64,000 bases of DNA from Trichomonas vaginalis G3 (GCF_026262505.1 NC_067206.1:21281896-21345895), one strand, 5' to 3'; shown: positions 34,223 to 48,442, counted from the first letter of the stretch. Program-made: numbers and translations. Notes: generated from the letters alone by a model not told the origin.

Positions 34223-36622
34223 AAACAGAAATTCATCAAAAGTGACACCTCAGAAAAGCTATAATATTGAATTTTTGGAACTTTTGATAGAGCACGTTTT
34301 TAAATATTAATTAAAGTAAATGTATATTTCGTAAAGATTCTTTTTAATAAAAAATAAAATTTTGAAGAAGAACACAAAATCTTCTGAAAAATAATATCAC
34401 ATAAACTCATATTATTTTCTAATATATAACTATTTTATATAAAAATCAAATTCAATGATCTTAAAAGCGAAGGATAAACCTCAAAATTTACGAATATAAT
34501 GAGTGGGAATATAATGCTTATCTATCATAAAACCATATGAAATATCAATTTTTGCTTTACGCCTAATTTTTGACGACAATTAGCAAAAAATGTTAAATGT
34601 TAACACTCAGTCCATTTGAATATGAAAAATAAAATTGACTTTGATTAAATGTTTTTATTTATCATGCAATTCTTCTTGCGACCAAAGATTTGAATAAAAT
34701 TTCAAAAAATAAGATAGCTTAAAAATAATATACGGTAGTGTTTACTAATAGATGAATAGTATATAAATTCTATTAAAATGGATTTGATCCAAAAAGATAT
34801 ATAAAATTTGATCATAAATAAAATTGTTTAGAAGTCATTTAAAATGATGTAATTATTCAAATTTTGCTAAAACCCATTCCTCTTTGATATATAACTCCCA
34901 TTTTTGCATTTCTGGCTCGTACCAAAATTTTGAAACTTCGAATAATTCGTTAGGAGTGTAATTACTATTCGTTTTTGGATTAATATCGAGAGATAAATGT
35001 GGTGTATTGTATTTTTTCAATGAACTGCTGAAGTCCTTGATTTTTGAATATCATCCAACTCGTCTGGCAAAAACTTTTCTAAGCTTGGCCACAGGCGCTC
35101 CACCTTGCCGTTCTGTCTTGGCATATACGGCAAGGTGTGCTTCCAAACTATTCCGTTTTCCTGCATAACCTGGCCGAATTCACCGCGGTTTTCACCGCCG
35201 TTATCGGTCCAGATGCAGTAAGGGATAAACTCCTCTAAAAGTTTTCTTAAAATATTCGCTGTTGAGTTGGAAGACTTGTTTTTCAATAATTTAGTTTTGA
35301 GAACTTTACGTGTCATATCATTCAATATGGCAAAGAATGGAAAAGAAACATTACCGTGAAGGTAATGAATATCGCAGTGCCATATCAAATTCTTTGATAT
35401 GGCACGATATTTGGTAGGTGGATCTGCTGGTTTGTAATCTCTTTTTGAAGATAAACCTGATTCCATCATAAATTTTTCCACTTGATGAGGCTTTATTTTT
35501 TGTAAATTGTCAAAAATTTGATCTTTTGTCAAATCTTCTATATTTTCAAATTCTTTTGCAATTTCTTCTTTTTCTTTCTCACAATCGGGATTTTGAACAA
35601 TATTTTGAAACCTTTTAATCAATAAATAAGTTTTTGAAATTCCTCCTTTATATTGTGAAACACAAGAATTAATTAATTGTTTTTTTCAAATGTTGGTGGA
35701 TTTGGTTTTCTGCCGCGACTAACTTTTGGTAATTCGATTTCTTGAAGTTGAAATGCTCTTCTTATTGTATTTTCGGCAACATTCAATTTAATTTTACCAT
35801 TTTCCAATTCAACTTCCTTTCCCACACTTTTGTAATATTCACCTTCTTCTATTCTTCTTTTAGCTTCAAATAGCCATTCTCTGTTTATAGATTTGGCAGT
35901 AGTCATAAAAGTGGTCCTTCTTTTGTGATAAGATTCAAATTTGAATGTGGATGATAAATAAAAATCAAAAATAATTGTTATAATTTAAATGAAGAAGTAA
36001 TTTAAAACGATTTTATTTATGATCAAATTTTATATATTTTTTTGGATCAAATCCATTTTAATAGAATTTATATACTATTCATCTATTAGTAAACACTACC
36101 GTATATTATTTTTTAAGCTATCTTATTTTTTGAACTTTTATTCAAATCTTTGGTCGCAAGAAGAATTGCATGATAAATAAAAACATTTAATCAAAGTCAA
36201 TTTTATTTTTCATATTCAAATGGACTGAGTGTTAACATTTAACATTTTTTGCTAATTGTCGTCAAAAATTAGGCGTAAAGCAAAAATTGATATTTCATAT
36301 GGTTTTATGATAGATAAGCATTATATTCCCACTCATTATATTCGTAAATTTTGAGGTTTATCCTTCGCTTTTAAGATCATTGAATTTGATTTTTATATAA
36401 AATAGTTATATATTAGAAAATAATATGAGTTTATGTGATATTATTTTTCAGAAGATTTCATTCTATATGCCTATGAAAAGTACTCTCAAAACTAACTTTT
36501 TCCTAATTATAATTAAATCTAGAATATTGTATTATGCTTAGTGTTATTTCATTTTTCTCATTCAATTTAGAATTTACAAATGTCAAAAATTGAGAGCTGT
36601 CACTTTTGATGAATTTCTGTTT
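34223..36622 (-). mobile_element. rve-integrase element with long inverted repeats (U5)
   Basis: Same structure as 3391-5797. The inverted repeats are complete but the gene inside is broken. Confidence 0.72.
34853..35906 (-). pseudogene. Broken copy of the 353-aa rve integrase (U5)
   Basis: This is the only copy in the window that does not read through; it has about three or four breaks relative to the identical copies. The N-terminal DNA-binding part and the catalytic core are still recognisable. The breaks are small and clustered in this one unit, so consensus error in the assembly is as likely as true decay. Confidence 0.8.
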
Positions 36623-36831
36623 ATTACATAGCATTAATAAAAAAATCATTTGTTCTGATTAATATTTATCCAATAATAATATATATTCATTTTTGAATTT
36701 AATTAGCTTTTTTAAAGCTTAATATTTAATAATATTATTATTCAACATTCTTAATAAAATAAGATATATGCTTTATGTCTAATATATGTTTTGTAGAAAT
36801 TTCGAGGAAATATCAAGGTTTCAACATCACT

Positions 36832-37059
36832 TCACTTCCACCATTTCGTCTTACGAAAGTTTAATTGTATGATTAAATACTTGGGCCATTCTAATATTTC
36901 ATCTTTTTGAAATCGATTTTGCTCAATAGGATATGTATTAAAATATTTTTCCAATGCATCCAATAAATTATCCGTGCCATTTATTGATATATCAAGAAAG
37001 TCGTTTTGTTTTGTTTCTATCGGGGTAATACGATGTGAAAAGTGACAAAAATATACTAT
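36832..37059 (-). pseudogene. Ubiquitin-specific protease fragment (U5)
   Basis: Same fragment as 6007-6234. Confidence 0.58.
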
Positions 37060-37385
37060 GATTTATATTTCATTGTATAATAAAGTCGAGAAGGGAGTCC
37101 TAACCTTAAGAAAGGGCTCTCTTCTCGACTTTCTGCTGCAATCTCACTCGAATTGCGCGTATATACTGCTTCTTTCATTAGAAGTAGTATATACGCGCAA
37201 CAATATGCCATGGCAAGTGCACTTGTCGCCACTTTTAATGTTTCTCAAATGCAATGCGGGAAGGAGTGGCAATATAGTACTTGGGTAGTTGTGGAGTTAT
37301 GTGTTAGGAGAGGGAACAGGACAAATTTGCCACACGGCACTTTTTTTTAAAAAAAATTAATGGAGCGGAGCGATACTCTGCTGCA

Positions 37386-37682
37386 GGAGCCCCAAGGCTC
37401 CCAATCATTACGAAAGGGAGCCTCAGGGCTCCTGAGAATCCATCAGCAGAGGCCTTTTCATTTGGCCTCTGCTGATCAAAGATTCGGCGAAGCCATTCTT
37501 CGTCTCAGGAGCCCCAAGGCTCCCAATCATTACGAAAGGGAGCCTCAGGGCTCCTGAGAATCCATCAGCAGAGGCCTTTTCATTTGGCCTCTGCTGATCA
37601 AAGATTCGGCGAAGCCATTCTTCGTCTCAGGAGCCCCAAGGCTCCCAATCATTACGAAAGGGAGCCTCAGGGCTCCTGAGAA
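37386..37682. repeat. 122-bp minisatellite (U5; 2 full + 1 half)
   Basis: Shortest array in the window; starts at 37386, 37508 and 37630. Variant order C,C. The tail after the last half copy (AAATCCTCCTCTTGAG) is longer than in other units and resembles U1 more than U2-U4. Confidence 0.95.
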
Positions 37683-38070
37683 ATCCTCCTCTTGAGAAGG
37701 TTTTCTTTAAGAAAACCTTCTCAAAGATGATTGTCAGCATTCACTCAAAATCTACCAAGAGTTTCAAAGTTTCAAATCTATCTGAAATGAAGCTTTGAAT
37801 CTCTTGTATATCTAATTGTAGAGGTACCTTTTCAAAATGTCTTCTATTGATTAAATTTAATCAGTAAAAGTCATTTTGAAAAGGTACATCTCTATAATTG
37901 CTATTGAGCATTCACTCTTGGAACCTTGGAGCTCTTGTGTAGTGCATGAAAACTCCAAGATTCTAGAATAAAACATATATCATAGACATAATTTCTTCAA
38001 ATATAATTTAAGGTTATTTTTTAAAAAATTAGAACAGCGTAATTTAAGGTTATTGAAAAGTGACACTTGA

Positions 38071-38418
38071 CAAATTTATCCCGCACTCTTCAAAAATAAG
38101 GAAATTTTGATAAATATCCTCATCGCTATTATCATAAAAGATTCAATATCCCTTTCGATATTTAATGACAAATTTGAAAAGGTGTTTGAAATTCTTTCGG
38201 ATTTTGTTGAATTTAACCCAAAATTTATTATTAATTGTTTACAAGAAATTTTATTTAACTCTTCTTGTAAAGAAAACTTTGCCAATATTTTGAATGCATT
38301 TGAAAATTCCGAGCTTAGAATATATTTGGATGAATGCGAAGATGAAATCGATCCTGAAATTTTTGACTCTCTCAAAAATATGTATTCAATTTTAAATGAA
38401 TCTAATTCTCATCAATAA
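38071..38418 (+). pseudogene. 3' end of an unidentified gene (U5)
   Basis: Same as 7613-7960. Confidence 0.48.
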
Positions 38419-38958
38419 TAACATATGAATAAAAAATAAATGGATTTAATTTTTTTTATCAGTTTCAATAGATTACAGTTATTTTTATTTTCTACAATAT
38501 CTCATTACCAAATCGTTTTAACTCTTTGTATATCAAAGAATAATAATAAGTGACCTGTAATAACCATACTCATAATGGATTAGACCTCAAATTATTTAAA
38601 ATGTCAATTCAATATTATTAAATTACAATTTCTTTTATTCTAATAGATTTTAACTAGCCAATCATGATTACAAATATTGTAGCCTTCATTAACTCATAAT
38701 ATCGAAGAATATAACTTATATTCATGGACAATTTGTGATTAATTTCCAATAATATATAAAACCGACTCAAATTAATCATGTTGGCATTAGCGCGCATCGA
38801 TGCTCAATCTACCTGTAGTATTATAAGCTTATATTCCTATTTTTCAGCATTAAAATTGTGAATTACGTAATTTTGTCATAGTTTTACGTAATTTTAATTT
38901 TTTTTGATAAGAAAAAAATGACTTTAAGAAAAAACGAGATCACTCATAATCTTTTTCT

Positions 38959-39493
38959 CAGAAAACTGCAGAGTATACAACAAATGTACTCAAACGTGCA
39001 TTAAGCACAATACCTGGTCCCCATTTCGCTCTATGGACCGATAATGGTACAAAAAATAAAGAAAAATTGCAAAAACGTTCCCACTTTTTGAGAGGGATGT
39101 TTTGCAAAATAATTTTATGGACATCTCTGGAAAGTTTCATTTCAGTTTGATAATATATCCAACACCTATATAGAAGAGCCTTGCTGATTTGACCTGAAAG
39201 AGCGAAAGTTAGTTTTTTGATTTGAAAACCCTGCAATTTAATATTGTTAAGGACTCAATGTAGAAATATGATATAATATCATGTAGAGATCAATCATCTT
39301 CCAAAAATCTTCTATGTATGAAAGAAAAAAATTTGCAAAACGTACCTCTCAAGAAGTGGGAACGTTTTGCACACTCTCGAAAATAAAACACAATTTCATT
39401 AATTATTATGCGAAAGGGGAATTGAACATATTTTTATTCAACCAGATAATCCTCAGGCCAACAGATTTCGCAAAGAGAATTTCCCCAAACAGT
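38959..39493 (+). pseudogene. Broken rve integrase fossil with MITE insertion (U5)
   Basis: Same as 8501-9035. The MITE-like insertion lies at 39068-39371. Confidence 0.55.
39068..39371. mobile_element. MITE-like element (U5)
   Basis: Copy of 8610-8913. Confidence 0.68.
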
Positions 39494-39660
39494 AAGATTT
39501 TTCAAAAAAAAGAAATATAATGCGAAGAATTAAGATTAATCACCGAAAAAACAACTGATTTTACTTACTTTAATGATTTTGAAGATATGCAAATTATCAG
39601 GAAGAAAGCTCAATATAACAAATAAAATAATATTCTAATTTGCAAGAATGGGTTTAATGA

Positions 39661-39906
39661 CTACGCACAAATACATAGCCTCATACATATCAACAAAGGT
39701 CTTGGGTCTCCGAGGTTCTCAATTTCATCAGAAACCGCTATATGATAACCAAGCTTACTCAGATCTACACATAAATACATAGCCTCATACATATCAACAA
39801 AGGTCTCTCTACTCTTAAGTTCCAATTCCCAAAATTTTATTTTTATATTTATTGGCAAAAGGTAAAAGTTCCAAATTATCGTATCGTTAATTTTTAATTT
39901 GCTTTC
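39661..39906 (-). pseudogene. Unrecognised coding fragment (U6)
   Basis: Same as 173-418. Confidence 0.4.
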
Positions 39907-40423
39907 AAATTATATTTTTTGTACTTACGTTCAATTTTTATTTTTAATAAATTATTTATATTAAAATTTCGAAATATTCATAAATACATTCAATTCATAT
40001 AATAATAGTCAATATCATCGTTTTGAGAAGATCAGATCCTACACAAAAACCATGGAGAGGATTGTATTTTCAATGTATGCCTCTGGTCGAGCACTAAAAG
40101 CAAAAGCTAGACAGTTTTTAACCTGTATAATAAAAATGTATCATATATCTTTTTGGAAAATAAAAACAAATTTTTATTTATTCAATATTATATAAAAAGG
40201 TGTTGATATTGCAGGTTTTTCAGTATGTTTTCCATCCCAATAAAACTCAATATTAATCGATATATCTGAAAAATACGAGGTGTCAAAGTGGTGAATTTCA
40301 CCTCACTTCGTTTTGCTCCATTAAATTGACTCAATTTCATCCCTTTGCTGAGAATTTTTGTATTTGGAGGATAATAATCTAAATAATTCGAAATATTTGT
40401 TACAATAACTATCAGTGCTTGAT

Positions 40424-41762
40424 TTAATGTTTGAATTTGATTGCTTCAAATTGCGCAATTTTAAGTAATTCGGCGTCAGATGTTAATTTTTTGCAAGAAG
40501 AATTAAATATATATGTGGGATTTGGTATTGCGTTTGATGTTTTGTTTGTTAATTCGTTGGATAAGGCTTTATCTGGGTTCCACGGATGAATACCATACTG
40601 ATGCATTGACTTAATCACAAGCATCAATTAAAATTCTTACAATTTTTAACCTTGGTTTTGGGGTATTTGATAAATTATCTTGCTCATATGTGTAAAGCGG
40701 AACATATTTTAACCTGTTATTCTTTGATCTCAAAGATGCTGCACATCCTACATCAAATAACTGGAGAACTACTGTGCAGTAAGCTGGAAATGTCAAGAGT
40801 TCAATTCTGAAGAGACTCAAAAGTTTGCAAGTAAAATAACTTACTCGGCTGATATGATTATCACCGAATACGATATTATGCTGAGCTGCTGTGATAGCAT
40901 CAAGACTTGAGCGATATCTCTGGATTTCGATAATAAAAGTTAAATTAAAGATATCCCATATCTTCTTTGTCATCCATCCATAAGATTGTCCTGTAAGGAA
41001 TGCTCTCACGGAGCGGAGTTCCTGTGAACAATTTTATATTCCTGGAACAATAATAAATGGTTTCATCCGGTATCCTTCAGAATTATATGGGAAGATACTA
41101 GTAACAAGCACAAATTCATGCTCTTCTTTGGTTAAAGGAGGGTTGCTTTCAGTGCAGATAACTTTGTAACGCTTTGATGAAGCAGAGATGTTTCATAAAT
41201 ACTCCAATTATTCCATGGATCAATTCCTGCCGTATACTGAAATTAATGTAAGAAGTTAGCAACTGTTGCTGTGTTACAGTACTTTGCTCGTTTTTCCTCA
41301 TTTTCTTTTGAGCTTTTGATCTCAATGTTGAGATCAGAGCAAACTCTGTTTAACCATGATCTTGAGGGGAGATATACTTCTAGCGAAGTAAACAATTCTT
41401 TTTCCTCTTGTTGGAAATTCGTCTGGATGAACAAGGCCAGCTAGATATAAAGCTCTGCTGTATCTATACTCCAGTAATTCGTAGGCAATCTGATAAGCTT
41501 CGATTACCTTTTCACATGCAAGACCTTTTGCTCTTTGATTGATTTCACCATAAAAATCAAGTAATTCGACCTCTGAAAGATACGATGGTTCTCCACCATT
41601 ACATGTGGTTGTCCATACATTTTCCGCAATTGTATGTCGCAACTCTGCAGTTATTGAATCATCGCGTTCCATGTGAAATTCATCTTTGTTATCAGTGTAG
41701 CACTTTTTGTTTAGTCTTCTTTTGAAGATTTTACGTTGAATACGAGACAAAACTGCTTTTTC
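40424..41762 (-). pseudogene. Decayed pogo/Tigger-type transposase (U6)
   Basis: Same broken copy as 936-2274, with one private base change at 41207. Confidence 0.72.
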
Positions 41763-42878
41763 TCAATGAAGTTTACATTTGGCTTTAATGTAATTAAGAC
41801 TTTTCATGTCACTTTTTGTAAAGTTCATTTTCGGTACGGAACAAATGCATATATTAATGCATTAATTCTAAATGTAATAAATTTTGTATCTTTGAAAATT
41901 TCAAAGTTAAAAAAAATTGGACTAATATTATTCGTCTTCAAATGTACTATGCAAATTAAAGTTTTTGGGCTATGGATTCTGTGGGATAAGATTATTGAAA
42001 TTTTGGATGTTCCTCGAATTGGCCAGAGATTCGAGTGTCAATGCCTTGTTCCATAACATAGTAATTGTGTTTGTGACTGAGCATATTTTTTTCTAAAATA
42101 TAGAGATTAAAATTGTAAAAATCTTCATTTAAGGAGTTCCTGTTAAATGATTGTGACTTGATTATATTTGTGTCGTTTTTGGTAGTCTCTTTATTCGATT
42201 TTGATGAATTTATGTTCGAAATTCGGTATTTAACTAATAAGATTCAGAGTAAAACACTGGAAATCGGATATTCTCTATGCCAATGAACTGGACAATCTGT
42301 GTGTTTGGGAGGTGAAATTCCAAATTTTTTTGAAATCCCGAAAATGAAGATCAACCCTTTATTTTTGATTAAGATATTTTACAATTTCAGATTTTTTTGA
42401 ATACTTTTGATTCGGTTTTGTTAAAAGCATATCAGCTAACTTGTTTTAAAAATCACATATTTTTATGTGGTAAGACGAAATGATGGAAGTGAGGCATATC
42501 TCAATATTTTCACCAGATCTTCAGGCATTTAGCATGGATATATAATTGTTATCATGATTTGTATTTAGTAATATTATTTAATCCAACTTATCAAAGCTAA
42601 ACAAGATAAGAAATGCGTTTTAATTTTTTTTTCAAACAAAATTGAACAAAAAATACACTTAGAAGATATATTTCTTTAAGTTATTTATAGTAATGGAAAT
42701 AATATGGTATATCTATCATTAACATATAAGCAGATCATACCTCTCTTGTGCCATGCAATTATGAATTAAGAATTTTGTAAATTCAACTGTATATAATAAT
42801 CTTTTAATTGAAAAACATCATCAGACCAAGAGATGTTAATCATGTGCATCTAATATAATTGTTTTTGTCTAGTGTTGA

Positions 42879-45285
42879 AAACAGAAATTCATCAAAAGTG
42901 ACACCTCAGAAAAGCTATAATATTGAATTTTTGGAACTTTTGATAGAGCACGTTTTTAAATATTAATTAAAGTAAATGTATATTTTGTAAAGATTCTTTT
43001 TAAAAAAAATAAAATTTTGAAGAAGAACACAAAATCTTCTGAAAAATAATATCACATAAACTCATATTATTTTCTAATATATAACTATTTTATATAAAAA
43101 TCAAATTCAATGATCTTAAAAGCGAAGGATAAACCTCAAAATTTACGAATATAATGAGTGGGAATATAATGCTTATCTATCATAAAACCATATGAAATAT
43201 CAATTTTTGCTTTACGCCTAATTTTTGACGACAATTAGCAAAAAATGTTAAATGTTAACACTCAGTCCATTTGAATATGAAAAATAAAATTGACTTTGAT
43301 TAAATGTTTTTATTTATCATGCAATTCTTCTTGCGACCAAAGATTTGAATAAAATTTCAAAAAATAAGATAGCTTAAAAATAATATACGGTAGTGTTTAC
43401 TAATAGATGAATAGTATATAAATTCTATTAAAATGGATTTGATCCAAAAAGATATATAAAATTTGATCATAAATAAAATTGTTTAGAAGTCATTTAAAAT
43501 GATGTAATTATTCAAATTTTGCTAAAACCCATTCCTCTTTGATATATAACTCCCATTTTTGCATTTCTGGCTCGTACCAAAATTTTGAAACTTCGAATAA
43601 TTCGTTAGGAGTGTAATTACTATTCGTTTTTGGATTAATATCGAGAGATAAATGTGGTGTATTGTTGTATTTTTCAATGAACTGCTGAACTGAGTCCTTG
43701 ATTTGTTGAATATCATCCAACTCGTCTGGCAAAAACTTTTCTAAGCTTGGCCACAGGCGCTCCACCTTGCCGTTCTGTCTTGGCATATACGGCAAGGTGT
43801 GCTTCCAAACTATTCCGTTTTCCTGCATAACCTGGCCGAATTCACCGCGGTTTTCACCGCCGTTATCGGTCCAGATGCAGTAAGGGATAAACTCCTCTAA
43901 AAGTTTTCTTAAAATATTCGCTGTTGAGTTGGAAGACTTGTTTTTCAATAATTTAGTTTTGAGAACTTTACGTGTCATATCATTCAATATGGCAAAGAAT
44001 GGAAAAGAAACATTACCGTGAAGGTAATGAATATCGCAGTGCCATATCAAATTCTTTGATATGGCACGATATTTGGTAGGTGGATCTGCTGGTTTGTAAT
44101 CTCTTTTTGAAGATAAACCTGATTCCATCATAAATTTTTCCACTTGATGAGGCTTTATTTTTTGTAAATTGTCAAAAATTTGATCTTTTGTCAAATCTTC
44201 TATATTTTCAAATTCTTTTGCAATTTCTTCTTTTTCTTTCTCACAATCGGGATTTTGAACAATATTTTGAAACCTTTTAATCAATAAATAAGTTTTTGAA
44301 ATTCCTCCTTTATATTGTGAAACACAAGAATTAATTAATTGTTTTTGTTCAAATGTTGGTGGATTTGGTTTTCTGCCGCGACTAACTTTTGGTAATTCGA
44401 TTTCTTGAAGTTGAAATGCTCTTCTTATTGTATTTTCGGCAACATTCAATTTAATTTTACCATTTTCCAATTCAACTTCCTTTCCCACACTTTTGTAATA
44501 TTCACCTTCTTCTATTCTTCTTTTAGCTTCAAATAGCCATTCTCTGTTTATAGATTTGGCAGTAGTCATAAAAGTGGTCCTTCTTTTGTGATAAGATTCA
44601 AATTTGAATGTGGATGATAAATAAAAATCAAAAATAATTGTTATAATTTAAATGAAGAAGTAATTTAAAACGATTTTATTTATGATCAAATTTTATATAT
44701 TTTTTTGGATCAAATCCATTTTAATAGAATTTATATACTATTCATCTATTAGTAAACACTACCGTATATTATTTTTTAAGCTATCTTATTTTTTGAACTT
44801 TTATTCAAATCTTTGGTCGCAAGAAGAATTGCATGATAAATAAAAACATTTAATCAAAGTCAATTTTATTTTTCATATTCAAATGGACTGAGTGTTAACA
44901 TTTAACATTTTTTGCTAATTGTCGTCAAAAATTAGGCGTAAAGCAAAAATTGATATTTCATATGGTTTTATGATAGATAAGCATTATATTCCCACTCATT
45001 ATATTCGTAAATTTTGAGGTTTATCCTTCGCTTTTAAGATCATTGAATTTGATTTTTATATAAAATAGTTATATATTAGAAAATAATATGAGTTTATGTG
45101 ATATTATTTTTCAGAAGATTTCATTCTATATGCCTATGAAAAGTACTCTCAAAACTAACTTTTTCCTAATTATAATTAAATCTAGAATATTGTATTATGC
45201 TTAGTGTTATTTCATTTTTCTCATTCAATTTAGAATTTACAAATGTCAAAAATTGAGAGCTGTCACTTTTGATGAATTTCTGTTT
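42879..45285 (-). mobile_element. rve-integrase element with long inverted repeats (U6)
   Basis: Same structure as 3391-5797. It looks whole; one base is missing outside the core near 43003. Confidence 0.75.
43508..44569 (-). CDS. rve-type DDE integrase/transposase, 353 aa (U6)
   Basis: Protein identical to 4021-5082. Initiator TCACA at 44587-44591. Confidence 0.85.
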   Translation of the reverse strand: MTTAKSINREWLFEAKRRIEEGEYYKSVGKEVELENGKIKLNVAENTIRRAFQLQEIELPKVSRGRKPNPPTFEQKQLINSCVSQYKGGISKTYLLIKRFQNIVQNPDCEKEKEEIAKEFENIEDLTKDQIFDNLQKIKPHQVEKFMMESGLSSKRDYKPADPPTKYRAISKNLIWHCDIHYLHGNVSFPFFAILNDMTRKVLKTKLLKNKSSNSTANILRKLLEEFIPYCIWTDNGGENRGEFGQVMQENGIVWKHTLPYMPRQNGKVERLWPSLEKFLPDELDDIQQIKDSVQQFIEKYNNTPHLSLDINPKTNSNYTPNELFEVSKFWYEPEMQKWELYIKEEWVLAKFE

Positions 45286-45494
45286 ATTACATAGCATTAA
45301 TAAAAAAATCATTTGTTCTGATTAATATTTATCCAATAATAATATATATTCATTTTTGAATTTAATTAGCTTTTTTAAAGCTTAATATTTAATAATATTA
45401 TTATTCAACATTCTTAATAAAATAAGATATATGCTTTATGTCTAATATATGTTTTGTAGAAATTTCGAGGAAATATCAAGGTTTCAACATCACT

Positions 45495-45722
45495 TCACTT
45501 CCACCATTTCGTCTTACGAAAGTTTAATTGTATGATTAAATACTTGGGCCATTCTAATATTTCATCTTTTTGAAATCGATTTTGCTCAATAGGATATGTA
45601 TTAAAATATTTTTCCAATGCATCCAATAAATTATCCGTGCCATTTATTGATATATCAAGAAAGTCGTTTTGTTTTGTTTCTATCGGGGTAATACGATGTG
45701 AAAAGTGACAAAAATATACTAT
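45495..45722 (-). pseudogene. Ubiquitin-specific protease fragment (U6)
   Basis: Same fragment as 6007-6234. Confidence 0.58.
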
Positions 45723-46048
45723 GATTTATATTTCATTGTATAATAAAGTCGAGAAGGGAGTCCTAACCTTAAGAAAGGGCTCTCTTCTCGACTTTCTGCT
45801 GCAATCTCACTCGAATTGCGCGTATATACTGCTTCTTTCATTAGAAGTAGTATATACGCGCAACAATATGCCATGGCAAGTGCACTTGTCGCCACTTTTA
45901 ATGTTTCTCAAATGCAATGCGGGAAGGAGTGGCAATATAGTACTTGGGTAGTTGTGGAGTTATGTGTTAGGAGAGGGAACAGGACAAATTTGCCACACGG
46001 CACTTTTTTTTAAAAAAAATTAATGGAGCGGAGCGATACTCTGCTGCA

Positions 46049-46467
46049 GGAGCCCCAAGGCTCCCAATCATTACGAAAGGGAGCCTCAGGGCTCCTGAGA
46101 ATCCATCAGCAGAGGCCTTTTCATTTGGCCTCTGCTGATCAAAGATTCGGCGAAGCCATTCTTCGTCTCAGGAGCCCCAAGGCTCCCAATCATTACGAAA
46201 GGGAGCCTCAGGGCTCCTGAGAATCCATCAGCAGAGGCCTTTTCATTTGGCCTCTGCTGATCAAAGATTCGGCGAAGCCATTCTTCGTCTCAGGAGCCCC
46301 AAGGCTCCCAATCATTACGAAAGGGAGCCTCAGGGCTCCTGAGAATCCATCAGTAGAGGCCTTTTCATTTGGCCTCTGCTGATCAAAGATTCGGCGAAGC
46401 CATTCTTCGTCTCAGGAGCCCCAAGGCTCCCAATCATTACGAAAGGGAGCCTCAGGGCTCCTGAGAA
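46049..46467. repeat. 122-bp minisatellite (U6; 3 full + 1 half)
   Basis: Variant order C,C,T, the same as U4 and U7. Confidence 0.95.
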
Positions 46468-46852
46468 ACCTCTTTGAGAAGGTTTTCTTTAAGAAAACCT
46501 TCTCAAAGATGATTGTCAGCATTCACTCAAAATCTACCAAGAGTTTCAAAGTTTCAAATCTATCTGAAATGAAGCTTTGAATCTCTTGTATATCTAATTG
46601 TAGAGGTACCTTTTCAAAATGTCTTCTATTGATTAAATTTAATCAGTAAAAGTCATTTTGAAAAGGTACATCTCTATAATTGCTATTGAGCATTCACTCT
46701 TGGAACCTTGGAGCTCTTGTGTAGTGCATGAAAACTCCAAGATTCTAGAATAAAACATATATCATAGACATAATTTCTTCAAATATAATTTAAGGTTATT
46801 TTTTAAAAAATTAGAACAGCGTAATTTAAGGTTATTGAAAAGTGACACTTGA

Positions 46853-47200
46853 CAAATTTATCCCGCACTCTTCAAAAATAAGGAAATTTTGATAAATATC
46901 CTCATCGCTATTATCATAAAAGATTCAATATCCCTTTCGATATTTAATGACAAATTTGAAAAGGTGTTTGAAATTCTTTCGGATTTTGTTGAATTTAACC
47001 CAAAATTTATTATTAATTGTTTACAAGAAATTTTATTTAACTCTTCTTGTAAAGAAAACTTTGCCAATATTTTGAATGCATTTGAAAATTCCGAGCTTAG
47101 AATATATTTGGATGAATGCGAAGATGAAATCGATCCTGAAATTTTTGACTCTCTCAAAAATATGTATTCAATTTTAAATGAATCTAATTCTCATCAATAA
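46853..47200 (+). pseudogene. 3' end of an unidentified gene (U6)
   Basis: Same as 7613-7960. Confidence 0.48.
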
Positions 47201-47740
47201 TAACATATGAATAAAAAATAAATGGATTTAATTTTTTTTATCAGTTTCAATAGATTACAGTTATTTTTATTTTCTACAATATCTCATTACCAAATCGTTT
47301 TAACTCTTTGTATATCAAAGAATAATAATAAGTGACCTGTAATAACCATACTCATAATGGATTAGACCTCAAATTATTTAAAATGTCAATTCAATATTAT
47401 TAAATTACAATTTCTTTTATTCTAATAGATTTTAACTAGCCAATCATGATTACAAATATTGTAGCCTTCATTAACTCATAATATCGAAGAATATAACTTA
47501 TATTCATGGACAATTTGTGATTAATTTCCAATAATATATAAAACCGACTCAAATTAATCATGTTGGCATTAGCGCGCATCGATGCTCAATCTACCTGTAG
47601 TATTATAAGCTTATATTCCTATTTTTCAGCATTAAAATTGTGAATTACGTAATTTTGTCATAGTTTTACGTAATTTTAATTTTTTTTGATAAGAAAAAAA
47701 TGACTTTAAGAAAAAACGAGATCACTCATAATCTTTTTCT

Positions 47741-48275
47741 CAGAAAACTGCAGAGTATACAACAAATGTACTCAAACGTGCATTAAGCACAATACCTGGT
47801 CCCCATTTCGCTCTATGGACCGATAATGGTACAAAAAATAAAGAAAAATTGCAAAAACGTTCCCACTTTTTGAGAGGGATGTTTTGCAAAATAATTTTAT
47901 GGACATCTCTGGAAAGTTTCATTTCAGTTTGATAATATATCCAACACCTATATAGAAGAGCCTTGCTGATTTGACCTGAAAGAGCGAAAGTTAGTTTTTT
48001 GATTTGAAAACCCTGCAATTTAATATTGTTAAGGACTCAATGTAGAAATATGATATAATATCATGTAGAGATCAATCATCTTCCAAAAATCTTCTATGTA
48101 TGAAAGAAAAAAATTTGCAAAACGTACCTCTCAAGAAGTGGGAACGTTTTGCACACTCTCGAAAATAAAACACAATTTCATTAATTATTATGCGAAAGGG
48201 GAATTGAACATATTTTTATTCAACCAGATAATCCTCAGGCCAACAGATTTCGCAAAGAGAATTTCCCCAAACAGT
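47741..48275 (+). pseudogene. Broken rve integrase fossil with MITE insertion (U6)
   Basis: Same as 8501-9035. The MITE-like insertion lies at 47850-48153. Confidence 0.55.
47850..48153. mobile_element. MITE-like element (U6)
   Basis: Copy of 8610-8913. Confidence 0.68.
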
Positions 48276-48442
48276 AAGATTTTTCAAAAAAAAGAAATAT
48301 AATGCGAAGAATTAAGATTAATCACCGAAAAAACAACTGATTTTACTTACTTTAATGATTTTGAAGATATGCAAATTATCAGGAAGAAAGCTCAATATAA
48401 CAAATAAAATAATATTCTAATTTGCAAGAATGGGTTTAATGA

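Larger units (their letters stand above)
30835..39488. repeat. Macrosatellite unit U5
   Basis: Shortest complete unit, 8654 bp, with 2 full plus 1 half minisatellite copies. It is the outlier: several small deletions fall inside the coding remnants, including the integrase, where the other units agree with one another. Confidence 0.95.
39489..48270. repeat. Macrosatellite unit U6
   Basis: Complete unit, 8782 bp, with 3 full plus 1 half minisatellite copies. It carries private differences at 41207 (A for C) and a one-base loss near 43003, and has T at 42986 where U5, U7 and U8 have C. Confidence 0.95.
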
